A stretch of 64,000 nt of DNA from Thermoplasmata archaeon (GCA_021796385.1 JAJYXQ010000043.1:66202-130201), one strand, 5' to 3'. Positions 19,474 through 30,465 are shown, counted from the stretch's first letter. Made by a program: numbers and translations. The notes: a model not told the origin generated them from the sequence alone.

Positions 19474-20799
19474 CTAAGCGTGCGACCGTAAAGTCGAGAG
19501 GATCTCCTTGGCTTTGTCAATCCGCACCGTGCCGGACCGGGCCAAGGCTTCGGCAACCCGATCTACCTCGGAAGCATTCGCTCCGGCGGCCATGGCGACA
19601 TTGCGCGCGTGGAGTGACATGTGTCCCTTCTGGATCCCTTCGGTCGCGAGAGCGCGGAGCGCGGCGAAGTTCTGGGCGAGACCCACCGAGGTAATGACCC
19701 GAGCGAGTTCTTCCGCTCCCGAGATGCCCAACAACCGGACGTTCAACCGGGCCGTCGGATGCGAAACGGTGGCTCCACCAACGGTACCGACAGCCATGGG
19801 CAGTTCGATCGTACCGACGAGATTGCCGTTAGCATCCTGCTCGTACGTGCTTAGAGGCGCAATGACACCACCGGGCCGAGCTTTCCAAGCGGCATAGGAA
19901 TGCGCACCGGACTCCAGCGCACGGAAATCATTCCCTGTGGCAATGGCCACCGCGGATATCCCGTTCATGATCCCCTTGTTGTGCGTGGCGCACCGGAAAG
20001 GATCGCAGGCCGCCATGGCCCAAGCGTCCAAGATGCCATCGACCACGTCGGACCCTTTCCAATCCCCAAAGGCCAAGGAATCCCGAGGAAAGACTGCCCG
20101 TGAACGGGCGACCCGGTATATGGCGAGGTTTGAGATGATCCGGAGATGCGAGCGCCCCTCAGCCAATCGGGCAAACTCCGGCGCGAGAGCCTCCGACATC
20201 GTGTTGACGGCATTAGCGCCCATGGCGTCCCGCACGTCAACCACAAGATGGACGATGATCATCGGTCCCCGGGGGGACTCCACTACCCGAGCCTCCAAGC
20301 GACGGGCGCCGCCTCCGACCTTGGCGAGGACTGGGTCCTTCGCATTGGCCAACTCAAGCAGGCGGGTCTCGTCCTCCAGGATGCGGTGCAGGGCACCATG
20401 CGGGTCCTTGGCACCGAGGATCTGCACCTGACCGATCATCTGCGGAGCACTGACCATGGCGTGGAATCCCCCACCTGCCCTCGCGATCTTAGCGGCGTGG
20501 CTGGCCGCCGCCACGACAGAGGGTTCCTCGATCGCCATGGGAACGAGATAGTCTTTCCCATTGACAAGGAAATGCGTGGCGATCCCGAGAGGTAGCGAGA
20601 AGGCGCCGACGACGTTCTCGATCATCCGGTCGAGTATGCCAATGTCGACGCCCGTGCCGGGTTGCCATCCGTCCACCTCAGAGGCGGGCAGACCGGCCAC
20701 CTCAGCGATCTTCTTGCGCCGCTCCTCTACGCTCAGCTTGTAAAAGCCGGGCAACTCGGAATTCTGAACTCCCATCTTGGTCCTCGTGGTCAGCATCAT
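19474..20799 (-). CDS. Hydroxymethylglutaryl-CoA reductase, class II type
   Basis: ENVVGAFSLPLGIATHFLVNGKDYLVPMAIEEPSVVAAASHAAK, DAMGANAVNTMSEA, GGATVSHPTARLNVRLLG. Start may be the internal Met at 20778. Confidence 0.93.
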   Translation of the reverse strand: MMLTTRTKMGVQNSELPGFYKLSVEERRKKIAEVAGLPASEVDGWQPGTGVDIGILDRMIENVVGAFSLPLGIATHFLVNGKDYLVPMAIEEPSVVAAASHAAKIARAGGGFHAMVSAPQMIGQVQILGAKDPHGALHRILEDETRLLELANAKDPVLAKVGGGARRLEARVVESPRGPMIIVHLVVDVRDAMGANAVNTMSEALAPEFARLAEGRSHLRIISNLAIYRVARSRAVFPRDSLAFGDWKGSDVVDGILDAWAMAACDPFRCATHNKGIMNGISAVAIATGNDFRALESGAHSYAAWKARPGGVIAPLSTYEQDANGNLVGTIELPMAVGTVGGATVSHPTARLNVRLLGISGAEELARVITSVGLAQNFAALRALATEGIQKGHMSLHARNVAMAAGANASEVDRVAEALARSGTVRIDKAKEILSTLRSHA

Positions 20800-20909
20800 G
20801 CACCGCCACTAATAAACGTCGTCCGCCGTTCGCCAGGCATCGGCGAGTGTCGATGGGTTCGCATGCTTCCCACATCGAAGGTGCGAGCGCAGACGCTCGC
20901 TTACTTTGG

Positions 20910-21497
20910 TCACGCTGAATCTTCAGACGGAAGCGGCTTGGACTTCTCCGTGCGGTAGACGAGCACCTTCGCAGGTCGGAGCACGACACCGTCGATGGAG
21001 TATCCCTGCTGGACCACGTGACCGACCGTATGCTCACGTGCCCCCTCTGTGGCCGGGAGATTCCCCACAGCCTCATGGAGCACCGGGGAGAACTCGTCTC
21101 CCGGATTGGCGATGGGACGGAGCCGTTCATCCTTCATCAGCCCTTCTAGGTTCTTCATGACCATTGTAAGACCTTCCTTGACGGTGCGGGCTTCGGCGGG
21201 TAAGGTTGCCGAGGTCTTCTCTATCCCATCGTGCAAGTCCACGATCCGGAGCAAGAGACGACCCAAGGCGGACCGGACCGCTTGCTCCTTTTCCCGGTCG
21301 ACCCGCTTACGGAAGTTGTCGAAATCGGCCAAAAGATACCGGTAATTCCTCTCCCAATCCGGGGGGGACGTAGGAGTGGTCTCCTTTTCATAGGAGGTCT
21401 CTGGCTCCTGTGACGGCTTCTCAGGGTGGGGTTGTTCCGTGGGAGCCGAAGAGGTTTCTGTCCCCGGGCGCGCCTTTTCACTGCTCTCGACCGGCAT
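20910..21497 (-). CDS. grpE: Co-chaperone GrpE
   Basis: RNYRYLLADFDNFRKRVDREKEQA, RLLLRIVDLHDGIEK, HEAVGNLP, VVQQGYSIDGVVLRPAKVLV. Confidence 0.95.
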   Translation of the reverse strand: MPVESSEKARPGTETSSAPTEQPHPEKPSQEPETSYEKETTPTSPPDWERNYRYLLADFDNFRKRVDREKEQAVRSALGRLLLRIVDLHDGIEKTSATLPAEARTVKEGLTMVMKNLEGLMKDERLRPIANPGDEFSPVLHEAVGNLPATEGAREHTVGHVVQQGYSIDGVVLRPAKVLVYRTEKSKPLPSEDSA

Positions 21498-21506
21498 GGA
21501 GTCTCG

Positions 21507-22268
21507 CTACCGGGTCAGAAGATAGCCGATGATGTTGAAAAGGATGTAGGTGATCGCCGCACCTCCCAGGCCGATAGCGAGGGTCTGGAGCGCCCCCTTG
21601 AGTGGTCGTCCCTCTCCAAATCGCTCCTTAAAAGCACCGATGATCGCAAGTCCGATCGCCGACAGGATAAGAGCTCCCAGCAGGGATACCTCACCCCCGG
21701 AAAGGTTGTCCAAATGCGCGAGCCCCGGCAGGAATAGTACGAGGAGAAAGGGGATGAGAGGGATGACCGAGCCGAGGAAGGTCGAGATACCGACGAGGCT
21801 CTCCCGCCGGATCGTCGGGGGGGACATCTCCTCTTCTCCAAACCCAAGTTCCTCGCGCATCATCATCTGGACCCAGAGCTTCTTGTCCGATGTCACCCGT
21901 TGTACCATGATCTCGGTTTCCTCGGGAGTGAATCCCTGCTTAAGATAGATGTCGCGCACCTCCTGGCGTTCGACTTCGGGGACTTCTTCCACCTCCCGGA
22001 TCTCGCGGGCCATTTCGCGCATGGTGTACTTGTAGCGGGTCTGGGCGGATACGTACGCTCCCAAGAACATGCTCACCGAACTGGCAAAGGCCGCAGCAAT
22101 GGACGCTACGACGACACTGTAGAGCGATGTGTTGGGCGCGGCGACCACACCAGCGACAACCGAGAGGTTTGTGATCAGTCCGTCCATGAACCCGAAGACC
22201 GTGTTCTCTAGCATGACCCCAAGATGGCGGTTCACTTCGGATTCCAAGGGGTGGTCCGGTATTGTCAT
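21507..22268 (-). CDS. VIT1/CCC1 family transporter
   Basis: NTVFGFMDGLITNLSVVAGVVAA, FASSVSMFLGAYVSAQTR, C-terminal TM bundle. Confidence 0.88.
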   Translation of the reverse strand: MTIPDHPLESEVNRHLGVMLENTVFGFMDGLITNLSVVAGVVAAPNTSLYSVVVASIAAAFASSVSMFLGAYVSAQTRYKYTMREMAREIREVEEVPEVERQEVRDIYLKQGFTPEETEIMVQRVTSDKKLWVQMMMREELGFGEEEMSPPTIRRESLVGISTFLGSVIPLIPFLLVLFLPGLAHLDNLSGGEVSLLGALILSAIGLAIIGAFKERFGEGRPLKGALQTLAIGLGGAAITYILFNIIGYLLTR

Positions 22269-22383
22269 GGGTTGCCTTGGACCCGATTCCGATTCCCATT
22301 AAACGATTATTGGGGTCACCGGGCGCATGCTCCGCCAGGTCGAGGGGAGGCAGAGTTTTAAAGGGGCATTCCTGCAGGAAGGT

Positions 22384-23343
22384 ATGGCTGTCAGTTCAGA
22401 AAGAGGAAAAGGGGGTGGAAAGTCCGGTTTACGGTTCCTGCGCCGAGGGAAGGTCAAAGAGATCTACGAGGTCTCCGACGACGTCTTGGAGTTCCGGTTC
22501 ACTGACGATGTCAGTGTCTTCGACAAGAAGATCCCCAATATCATCCCATACAAGGGTGAAAGTCTCGCCCGGACCAGCGCCCATTGGTTCAAGATGTGTG
22601 ACCGTCTGGGCATCCGACACCATTTCATCGAGCTTATCGATGCGAACCGGATGCGCGTGAAACGCGTTGAGGTCGAGCCCGAGATGAAGGGTCGGGAGAA
22701 GAAGAAGGTCCTCATTCCCCTCGAGTTCATCGCGCGCTACTTTGTTGCGGGTACTCTGTGGGACCGGTTGCGGAAAGGTAAGGTCAGCCCGCAGGAACTG
22801 GGCTTTTCCTCGGGACATATGGTCACCTACGGAGAGAAGCTACCCTCGCCCCTCTTCGAGATGACCACCAAGCTGGAACATGTCGATCGTCTTTTGAACG
22901 AGAAGCAGGCCATGGAGATCGGGGGAATGTCCCACGAGCAGGTGTCCAAACTTCAGGAGATGACCCTCAAGATCGACCAAGGGATATCAAAGAGCATCGA
23001 ACCCCGGGGCCTTATCCATGTGGACGGCAAAAAGGAGTTCGCTTTCGACGCCGAGGGCGAACTCATGATCGTGGACACGTTCGGGACGGGGGATGAGGAC
23101 CGGTTCTGGGACCGCAAGGAGATGGAGCGGGGCCGCTTCGAAGATTTCTCTAAGGAGTTCGTTCGCCAGTTCTATCGCAAGAGCGGATACTTCGACCAAC
23201 TCATTTCGGCCCGTGAGGGCGGAAAGGAGGAACCTCCGATCCCAGCCTTGCCCCCCACGATGGTGGAAGAGGTGAGTCGGATGTATACGACGATATATGA
23301 GCGACTCACCGGAGAGCCCTTCCGGACAATCACATCCCACTAG
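22384..23343 (+). CDS. purC: Phosphoribosylaminoimidazole-succinocarboxamide synthase
   Basis: [76 protein letters not shown]. Confidence 0.93.
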   Translation: MAVSSERGKGGGKSGLRFLRRGKVKEIYEVSDDVLEFRFTDDVSVFDKKIPNIIPYKGESLARTSAHWFKMCDRLGIRHHFIELIDANRMRVKRVEVEPEMKGREKKKVLIPLEFIARYFVAGTLWDRLRKGKVSPQELGFSSGHMVTYGEKLPSPLFEMTTKLEHVDRLLNEKQAMEIGGMSHEQVSKLQEMTLKIDQGISKSIEPRGLIHVDGKKEFAFDAEGELMIVDTFGTGDEDRFWDRKEMERGRFEDFSKEFVRQFYRKSGYFDQLISAREGGKEEPPIPALPPTMVEEVSRMYTTIYERLTGEPFRTITSH

Positions 23344-23347
23344 TTCC

Positions 23348-25684
23348 ATGCCCCCAAAAGCAAACAAAACAGAAGACGAGAAGGCTCAGGACCAAGAATC
23401 CTTAGAGGACCTGCCCGGGGTTGGCCCGAGCACAGCGGAAAAGTTACGGGAAGCCGGGTACCGGGATTTCATGGAAGTGGCCGTTGCGTCACCGGATGAT
23501 CTGGCCGCCGCGGCGGATGTCGGTGAGGGCATCGCCCAGAAGATCATTTTGGAGGCACGCAAGAAAGCCAACATCGGCGGTTTCGAGTCCGGCAGTCAGA
23601 TCTTGGAGCGACGCAAGCGCATCGGGCACATCTCAACCCAGTCCCAAGCAATCAACGAGCTCCTCGGGGGAGGCATCGAGACGCAAGCGATCACCGAGTT
23701 CTATGGACAGTTTGGCAGCGGAAAGTGCGTGGGACCCGAAACCCCAATCCTCTACTTCAACGACAACAACAGCCACCTTGAGCCGATCGAAGCAATGTAT
23801 GATCGTTACCGGGCCGCCCAAGGCGAGGTCCCGTTCGATTCGGGTTGGATGGTCCCGCTGACTACCGTCCAAGTAGCCGGAATCTCAAAGGCCGGTATCG
23901 CTCGGACTCGCGCATCGTACCTTTATCGAGAGAACTGTCGTGAGACAATGCATATTCGGACCCGCTCTGGTCGGAAGGTCGTATTGACCCCGCCACACAA
24001 GGTCGTTTCCTTCACGCCGGACGGAATCGCCTGGGTACCGGCATTAAAGCTCAAGGAGGGAGACAGCATGGGAGTCCCACGGACTCTCGAAGGGCTTGCA
24101 GCGAAACCCCATAGGTCATACCCGACCGAAGAGACGGCGTACCTCGGCGGGCTCGTTTTTGCCACTTCCAGCGCGGATGGACAAAAGGTCGTCGAAGTGC
24201 CAGATGCGGAACTTGCCACTTGGGTCTACTCCCACGCCGAGAGACTGGGAGCGGTCCCATCGATTTCCCACCTGAAATCCCGGGGAGGTTCAGAGTTCTA
24301 TCGCATCCTTATCGAAAAGTCCCCTTCTCTTCCCCGAGCGAGTGATCTGATCGGAGCCCCAGAGAATGTCCGCAAATCATTCTTGATCGGCTACTTCGAT
24401 GGCACGCGCACGCGACCCGGTAGGGATTCCGAGATTTCCTCTTCGGATGCGCAAAGCCATCTGGAGTTGATCTATCTGCTGTCGAGTTTTGGGATTCGGC
24501 CCCTCCGCGTCGGCGTACCCAAACGGAAGGGGGAGAAATGGACGATACGGATTTCGGATCCGGTTCTGGAAAAGCTCCGAAGCCTCCATGAGAGCACACC
24601 AGGTCCGAGCGAGTCTGCAGACGACTCGGTTGCAGAGACATACCCGGTCCAAGCAACGGCCTATGTCCAAGGACTCCTAGAGCGGCTGAAGACGGGGGCA
24701 GGTCCAGCGCACGTGGCCCCTTACCCGTGGGCCGAGGAGTTGCCTCCAAATCTATTGCGGAAGCTCGAAAAGGAGACTTCCCTTTCGGTATCCGACATCC
24801 GTCGCATCATCGTGGTGTTGATCAAGTTCGAGTCCCGGATCCTCGCCGGCACAGCTTCCGGTGACGAAGACGGGGAGGTCAGTACGCGCCGAAGGAACCC
24901 CGCCTCGGAGCTGCGGAAGGAGATACGGGAGGGCCTTCTTCAGTTGAAGAACTTGCTCGGTTTCTCGTGGGATTCTGTACACAAGATCGCTACGAAGCGT
25001 CAGAGCGGTTATGTGTACGACCTCGTGGTCCCTGACGGGCATGCGTTCGTTGGGGGTGAAGTTCCGACGATTCTCCACAACACGCAGATGGCGCTCCAGG
25101 CCTCAGTCACAGTGCAGCTACCTCCCGAGAAGGGAGGACTTTCCGGTGACGTGGTCTACATCGATACCGAGAACACCTTCCGCGCCGAACGGTTCGCGGA
25201 CATGGCGAAAGCTCTGGGTGTCGATCCCGACAAGGCGCTTTCCCACGTCCATGTTGCCCGGGCCTTCAATTCGAACCATCAGGAGCTCCTCGTTCCAAAG
25301 GCCTTCGAACTGGCCCACGATCGACCCGTCCGTCTTCTTGTGGTCGACTCCCTGACCGCCCATTTCAGGGCCGAATTCTTGGGACGGGGGGCGCTGGCGG
25401 ACCGCCAACAGCGGCTCAATCGCCACATGCACGAACTCTTGCGATTCGCGGACGTCTTCAACGCCGCCATCGTCTGTACCAACCAGGTGAGTGCCCGCCC
25501 GGACGTCCTGTTCGGTGACCCGACAGGTCCTATCGGCGGCAACATTGTCGGCCATACAGCCACCTACCGCGTCTACCTGCGGCGGTCGAAGCCCCCGCAC
25601 CGCATTGCCAGACTAGTCGATTCGCCGAATCTTCCGGAAGGGGAAGCGGTCTTCTCGGTCACAGGGGAAGGGATCAGAGACTAG
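23348..25684 (+). CDS. radA: DNA repair and recombination protein RadA, intein-containing precursor
   Basis: N-terminal HhH domain ([20 protein letters not shown]); exteins FYGQFGSGK and [75 protein letters not shown]. Confidence 0.97.
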   Translation: MPPKANKTEDEKAQDQESLEDLPGVGPSTAEKLREAGYRDFMEVAVASPDDLAAAADVGEGIAQKIILEARKKANIGGFESGSQILERRKRIGHISTQSQAINELLGGGIETQAITEFYGQFGSGKCVGPETPILYFNDNNSHLEPIEAMYDRYRAAQGEVPFDSGWMVPLTTVQVAGISKAGIARTRASYLYRENCRETMHIRTRSGRKVVLTPPHKVVSFTPDGIAWVPALKLKEGDSMGVPRTLEGLAAKPHRSYPTEETAYLGGLVFATSSADGQKVVEVPDAELATWVYSHAERLGAVPSISHLKSRGGSEFYRILIEKSPSLPRASDLIGAPENVRKSFLIGYFDGTRTRPGRDSEISSSDAQSHLELIYLLSSFGIRPLRVGVPKRKGEKWTIRISDPVLEKLRSLHESTPGPSESADDSVAETYPVQATAYVQGLLERLKTGAGPAHVAPYPWAEELPPNLLRKLEKETSLSVSDIRRIIVVLIKFESRILAGTASGDEDGEVSTRRRNPASELRKEIREGLLQLKNLLGFSWDSVHKIATKRQSGYVYDLVVPDGHAFVGGEVPTILHNTQMALQASVTVQLPPEKGGLSGDVVYIDTENTFRAERFADMAKALGVDPDKALSHVHVARAFNSNHQELLVPKAFELAHDRPVRLLVVDSLTAHFRAEFLGRGALADRQQRLNRHMHELLRFADVFNAAIVCTNQVSARPDVLFGDPTGPIGGNIVGHTATYRVYLRRSKPPHRIARLVDSPNLPEGEAVFSVTGEGIRD
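23726..25081 (+). mobile_element. RadA intein (452 aa) with LAGLIDADG-type endonuclease region
   Basis: Cys1 ([10 protein letters not shown]), block B TPPHKV, DOD-like [14 protein letters not shown] and FLIGYFDGT, block [17 protein letters not shown], terminal VPTILHN, +1 Thr of the Walker A GSGK/T. Confidence 0.95.
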
Positions 25685-27437
25685 TGGCCGGGGTCTCTTC
25701 CTTCTTTGAGGAAGGGGGAGGGGTCTGCCGAGATATGCGGCGGGTCCGGACGATGAGGTAGAGAGTTCCGGCCACCGTGGCCACTAAAGCCCCAACCTCG
25801 AGAAGGAAGACATCGAACGCCGATACCGGGGATGGAGAGGGTGGAGCGGTGAGCTGCAGGACTACCGTCTGACCCACAGCGGTCACGTTCACGGTCCGGG
25901 TGGCGGATGTTCCGTCGGCCGAAGCCGTCAGGGTATAGGTCCCGACAAAGGCATACCCTGGACCGCTCAAATTGTCCGTGTAGAGAAAGAGCCCATACAG
26001 TGCACTCGGGGGTAACGTCAGGACCGTTGGAGACGAGGAAAGGGCCGGATTCACGATCTTGAGCGTCACGTTCGAGGTAGGGGTTCCGCCCCCTGGGGCT
26101 TGAACACTGATGCGGAGGTAGCGGTAGACCTTGACGGACGCGCTATGGTTCTGGACGGTGATGCTTGGGAGCTCCCACAAACCATTGGCTGTCTGGTTCG
26201 TGGGCTTGTTCCAGTTGTATACCGTTGCCCGGGTTTTTCCATTGAAGTCGAGCGAAGGAGCCGTGCTGTTGACCCAGACGACCTCTGCGGTGGCATTGAT
26301 CACGACCGGGAAGTCGAAGACGCTACCCTCGGACACGTTGAAGTTGGAGGTCGCCTCGGTCACGTTTTGGGCCCCGGACTCCATCGTGGAATTGACGAGC
26401 AGGACTCGGCTTGCACCGCTCCAAGAGATCTGTCCCAGGGATGTGTGCGCGAAGGCCGCCGTACCTGCGATCGTAATGGGGATGGACAGGTGAACGATCG
26501 AAGTATGGTCCGGCGAAGTGGTCGTCGAGTTGCCCACCGTGAGGTTTCCCACCTGCTGGAACGTGGAGTCGATGAGGTAAGCGTTGTCGATACGCAGATT
26601 CCGTATCGATGTGTAATTTGCGCTCACATGTTGTATCTCCGCCGCCTGTGCATAAGAGCCCTCCACGTCCATCATTGAGATATTGAGCGAGCTCATATTC
26701 AGGAAATAGACCGATGTGCTGCTTAGAATGATCGACCGGAGCCGTCCCGGTCCCGCAATCGTGACGTTGGACAGTATCGATGGGGCGTTCTTGGCAAGGG
26801 GTTTTACTCCACCGAACAACGTTCCATTGCTGACCGTGATGGATCCCCCTTCTTCTGCGTTCGAGCCGGAGGCGACGCTTAGCGTGATGCCGTTCAGAAG
26901 GACGCGGGATGCGGATCCGATGGACAACCCCGAGGTCGAACTGTTCGAAATGGTGAGGAAGTCCGTCCGATTGAAGCTAACGACCGTACCGTTGGTGACG
27001 GACAGATCTCCGCCAAGCGAGATCTTCCAGGCACCGCTCAGGTTGACGACACCGCCTCCCGAAACAGTCATGTTCGGAACGATCAGGGAGAGGTTCGTAT
27101 CTTCGGAAGCAGGCACCAAGCCCTTGAGAGTGGTCACATTCCACAAGCACGCACTGGTGGCATTCACACGGAGGTCGATGGCTCCGGACGCTGTTTTCGT
27201 AGCAATGCATGCTCCCAAAGTGAGGTTGGCTGAAGGGACGGCGGGAATGGGGGATCCTGAGTGTGCGGAAAAGACCTCTTTTATCTCACGCGGAGACGAA
27301 AGGGACCCCCGATCTACCGACACTTCCGGGGAAGGGTGATAGGAAACCGTTCCAGATCCGAGGAGCAACAAAGCGAGTGTGACCGCCGAGAGCAACGGGA
27401 GGAGGGCCTGATGCACGCCAGCTGGAAGCTCACCCAT
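25674..27437 (-). CDS. Secreted, C-terminally anchored surface protein (beta-helix-like and Ig-like repeats)
   Basis: N-terminal hydrophobic segment ([18 protein letters not shown]), Asn/Ser/Thr-rich extracellular region with many N-x-S/T sites, C-terminal [23 protein letters not shown] and basic tail. Confidence 0.75.
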   Translation of the reverse strand: MGELPAGVHQALLPLLSAVTLALLLLGSGTVSYHPSPEVSVDRGSLSSPREIKEVFSAHSGSPIPAVPSANLTLGACIATKTASGAIDLRVNATSACLWNVTTLKGLVPASEDTNLSLIVPNMTVSGGGVVNLSGAWKISLGGDLSVTNGTVVSFNRTDFLTISNSSTSGLSIGSASRVLLNGITLSVASGSNAEEGGSITVSNGTLFGGVKPLAKNAPSILSNVTIAGPGRLRSIILSSTSVYFLNMSSLNISMMDVEGSYAQAAEIQHVSANYTSIRNLRIDNAYLIDSTFQQVGNLTVGNSTTTSPDHTSIVHLSIPITIAGTAAFAHTSLGQISWSGASRVLLVNSTMESGAQNVTEATSNFNVSEGSVFDFPVVINATAEVVWVNSTAPSLDFNGKTRATVYNWNKPTNQTANGLWELPSITVQNHSASVKVYRYLRISVQAPGGGTPTSNVTLKIVNPALSSSPTVLTLPPSALYGLFLYTDNLSGPGYAFVGTYTLTASADGTSATRTVNVTAVGQTVVLQLTAPPSPSPVSAFDVFLLEVGALVATVAGTLYLIVRTRRISRQTPPPSSKKEETPATSL

Positions 27438-27595
27438 CCTATAAACCCAACTGGCGGGTAGACGATTACAGCGGACCAACTTCTCCGATGGATCCTTTGC
27501 CGCGGTGGGAACTGAACTGGGACGGCCTTCGGGCCGATTTTCCCCACGTATCGGGTCAAGGACCTTTAATACGCCCATCCAATGAGCTGGACCAC

Positions 27596-28927
27596 ATGAC
27601 GTTCCAAGCCCTTCGAGGCTTCCGGGATTACCTTCCCCCAGAGGCCGGCCGACGGACATCGCTGTTTGCGACCATGCGCAAGACCGCCCGTCTCTATGGT
27701 TTCGAGGAGATCGAGACCCCTTCGGTGGAGAGCTTGGAGCTGTTCAAAGTCAAGAGCGGAGAAGGGATCGTCGAAGAGACCTTCGCCTTCAAAGACAAGG
27801 GAGACAGGGACGTCTGCCTGATCTCGGAGAATACGCCCTCGCTGGCCCGCCTGTTCAGTGAACGATCGAAATCCATCCCACTACCCGTGAAATGGATGGC
27901 GCTGCCCAAGCTGTGGCGCTATGAGGAACCGCAATCGGGCCGCACCCGGGAGTTCACACAGCTTTCACTTGACATCTATGGTGTCCCAGGGAGAGAAGCG
28001 GAGGTCGAACTCCTCTCGGCAGCCAAGGGAATCCTGGATGCCATTGGCCTTCGGGACAAGTATGAATTCCGCATCTTTGACCGTCGCATCACAGAAGCGC
28101 TTGGAGAACGGTTGGGAGTTGGGGATATGGGGGCATTTTTCCGGGCGATGGACCGCTATCGCAAAGCCTCTGTGACGGAATTCTCTTCGGACTTGGCCCG
28201 CGCCGGGGTCTCCCAGGAAGGACAGCAGCGGTTGACCGACCTTATCTCGCGCTCTGAAAGGCGAGAGCCCGCCGAAGCGATTCTCCAAGAGCTCTCCAGT
28301 TGGGACCTCTCGGAAGAAGGACGACACGGGATCGAGAACCTTCGTGGAATATTGGGATCCGCGGACGCCGCAGGCTTATCGGGAACGCTGGTGTTGGACC
28401 TCACGCTTGTCCGGGGTCTCGCCTACTACACTTCCACTGTATTCGAGGCCTTCGGGACCGCGGTCGCCACACGAGCCTGGTTTGGGGGAGGCCGGTACGA
28501 CCGGCTGATCGAACTGTTCGGAGGCGGGAGCGTGCCGGCCTGCGGACTCGCCATGGGGGATCAGACGCTAGAGATCATCTTGCGAGAACTGGACCAATGG
28601 ACACGCCAGACCACGTCGGTGGACGTCTACGTGGCTTGTGCATCGGCAGAGCTTCGGGGAGAAGCCCGACGCCTCGTGCAGGAACTTCGCTCTCGGGGCG
28701 TCCCGACGGACCACGACCTCCTGGAGCGAACTTTGTCGGGCCAGTTGAAGGACGCCAACCGACGAACGGCACGCATGCTGGTCATCGTAGGAACCCGAGA
28801 GATGGCCGAGGGGAAGGTGACCGTCAGAAATATGCGGACCGGTCAACAACAGGTCGTACCGGTCGGCGAGGTTCCGGCGGCCGTAACTTCGCCGGAGGAC
28901 GGACCTCCGGTGCAGACCCCGGAGTAG
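27596..28927 (+). CDS. hisS: Histidyl-tRNA synthetase
   Basis: ALRGFRDYLPPEA, EEIETPSVESLELF, LTLVRGLAYYTSTVFE, WFGGGRYDRLIELFGG, C-terminal anticodon-binding domain. Confidence 0.95.
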   Translation: MTFQALRGFRDYLPPEAGRRTSLFATMRKTARLYGFEEIETPSVESLELFKVKSGEGIVEETFAFKDKGDRDVCLISENTPSLARLFSERSKSIPLPVKWMALPKLWRYEEPQSGRTREFTQLSLDIYGVPGREAEVELLSAAKGILDAIGLRDKYEFRIFDRRITEALGERLGVGDMGAFFRAMDRYRKASVTEFSSDLARAGVSQEGQQRLTDLISRSERREPAEAILQELSSWDLSEEGRHGIENLRGILGSADAAGLSGTLVLDLTLVRGLAYYTSTVFEAFGTAVATRAWFGGGRYDRLIELFGGGSVPACGLAMGDQTLEIILRELDQWTRQTTSVDVYVACASAELRGEARRLVQELRSRGVPTDHDLLERTLSGQLKDANRRTARMLVIVGTREMAEGKVTVRNMRTGQQQVVPVGEVPAAVTSPEDGPPVQTPE

Positions 28928-29708
28928 TCGGCGCAAGCGATTCGAAGGTTTCCCCATCCAGCACCTTGATTCCGGGAGGAACCGGCTTACCGCCGGTCAT
29001 AAAGCCGAACCAGTAGACCACCACTCCTTGACCGAACATCTGCACATATGGGAGCAATTGCTTGCGGATGTTGCGTCCGAGTTCCACGTCATCACCGAAA
29101 TTCGCCTTCGATTCGATCCATTGGACTTCCTGCCCATCAAGCCAGATGGGCGCGGAAAGCAACGCATCCGGGGTCTTCGGATAACGGCCCCTCAGTTCCT
29201 TCTCCGTACGGAATCCGATGTTGTACTTCTTGAGCCAATTGGCGAGCCTTTCCTCTCCTTTGATGCCTCGTTCCCTTTGGATCTCCCCCCCCCGGGGTGA
29301 ATAGATCCAATCCGCGGCCATGGCTTCTTGAACCTCTTGTCGGATACGAGCATCCGGGATCTCTTGCGGTCGGCGAAACCCGTCCCAGAAGAGCTTGCGG
29401 GGGGTGTTCTTCTGCTTCTCGATCATCTGGGCGATCAACACTGGCGGGAAATCCCACTTGCGCGCGATCTCGGTATAGCTCTTCCCATGGTCCCACTCCT
29501 TCACCATCTCGTGGGTGTGGTTGAGGACGGTATAGTATCGGCGGGTTGCGTCTCGGGTCACCCGTTGAGTGTAGATGATCATCAGGAGGTCCTTGTCTAG
29601 TCCTCGGGACTCGTGGAGTCGCACCACATCGTCGTACGTTCTGAGCTCGCGGGAAAGGGCGGCATATTCGGCTCGGGTCAATTGCAACATATCCGTATCA
29701 ATTTCCAA
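28824..29708 (-). CDS. CDIN1/C15orf41-like TPD-motif nuclease
   Basis: GRYPKTPDALL (TPD motif), WIESKANFGDD (PD-(D/E)XK-like), N-terminal helical region with HTH-like SYTEIARKWDFPPVLIAQMIE. Confidence 0.75.
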   Translation of the reverse strand: MEIDTDMLQLTRAEYAALSRELRTYDDVVRLHESRGLDKDLLMIIYTQRVTRDATRRYYTVLNHTHEMVKEWDHGKSYTEIARKWDFPPVLIAQMIEKQKNTPRKLFWDGFRRPQEIPDARIRQEVQEAMAADWIYSPRGGEIQRERGIKGEERLANWLKKYNIGFRTEKELRGRYPKTPDALLSAPIWLDGQEVQWIESKANFGDDVELGRNIRKQLLPYVQMFGQGVVVYWFGFMTGGKPVPPGIKVLDGETFESLAPTTPGSAPEVRPPAKLRPPEPRRPVRPVVDRSAYF

Positions 29709-29901
29709 AGAGGAGGCCGGAGGGTCAAAGTGGGAAAAAACGTCGTAGCTGCCAATCCAGTCGCCTGTCTAAGTGGGCCCATTGCACAAGGGTTTATGAA
29801 GTCCAACCCTGCTCGAGAACCCTTTCGGGACGCGTTCTGGGTTGGTCTTATATATCGGGCCCTCTTGGTCGGCATTGCTAAATCGGTGGTGCGAATTCCG
29901 T

Positions 29902-30126
29902 ATGAGAACCTACGTGAGAGTGATCTTTAATTCAGAAGGAGCCGATCCGCAGGAAGTGACCAAGGTCATGCGCGAACTTGGATTCGAGGAGTCAATGGGC
30001 ATGCATGACTTCGTCTACAAATGGAAGAACAAGGCCGCCATCGACGAAGTGCTCAAGCTCGTGAGCAACATGCACGGACGCATCCGGGGACTTCACCTCA
30101 ACTACGAAGTGACCACGATCGCCTGA
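29902..30126 (+). CDS. Conserved small protein, unknown function (75 aa)
   Basis: Compact ORF with a TATA-like element (TCTTATATAT at 29846) upstream; balanced alpha/beta sequence. Confidence 0.65.
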   Translation: MRTYVRVIFNSEGADPQEVTKVMRELGFEESMGMHDFVYKWKNKAAIDEVLKLVSNMHGRIRGLHLNYEVTTIA

Positions 30127-30144
30127 AGTTCCCTTTCCTTCTGC

Positions 30145-30465
30145 ATGCTGAGCAGCCCAACCATTCCCTCCCCGGATGCCAAAACGGACCTGCTGCTCCA
30201 CTTGTTGGCACATCGTGCCCATCAGACCCGTTTCGAGATGGACAAGTTCGTCACGGAGTTTGCCATCATGAAGGCGTTCCGATGGATGGGCCCCCACAAG
30301 ATCCGGTCCGCCCTCCAAGATCTGGAGACACGACGTTTGGTCACGCGACAGACCCAGTACGTTGTGGGATACAATGAGCCTAAGGTTCTCTACCTGCTCA
30401 CGCCCGCCGGCCGGCTTTTTTCGAAGAGGGTGATAGCCGGTGACGGGAAGCACGAAACCCACTGA
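30145..30465 (+). CDS. Winged-helix-like DNA-binding protein
   Basis: FVTEFAIMKAFRWMGPHKIRSALQDLETRRLVTRQTQYVVGYNEPKVLYLLTPAGR wHTH-like pattern. Confidence 0.6.
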   Translation: MLSSPTIPSPDAKTDLLLHLLAHRAHQTRFEMDKFVTEFAIMKAFRWMGPHKIRSALQDLETRRLVTRQTQYVVGYNEPKVLYLLTPAGRLFSKRVIAGDGKHETH

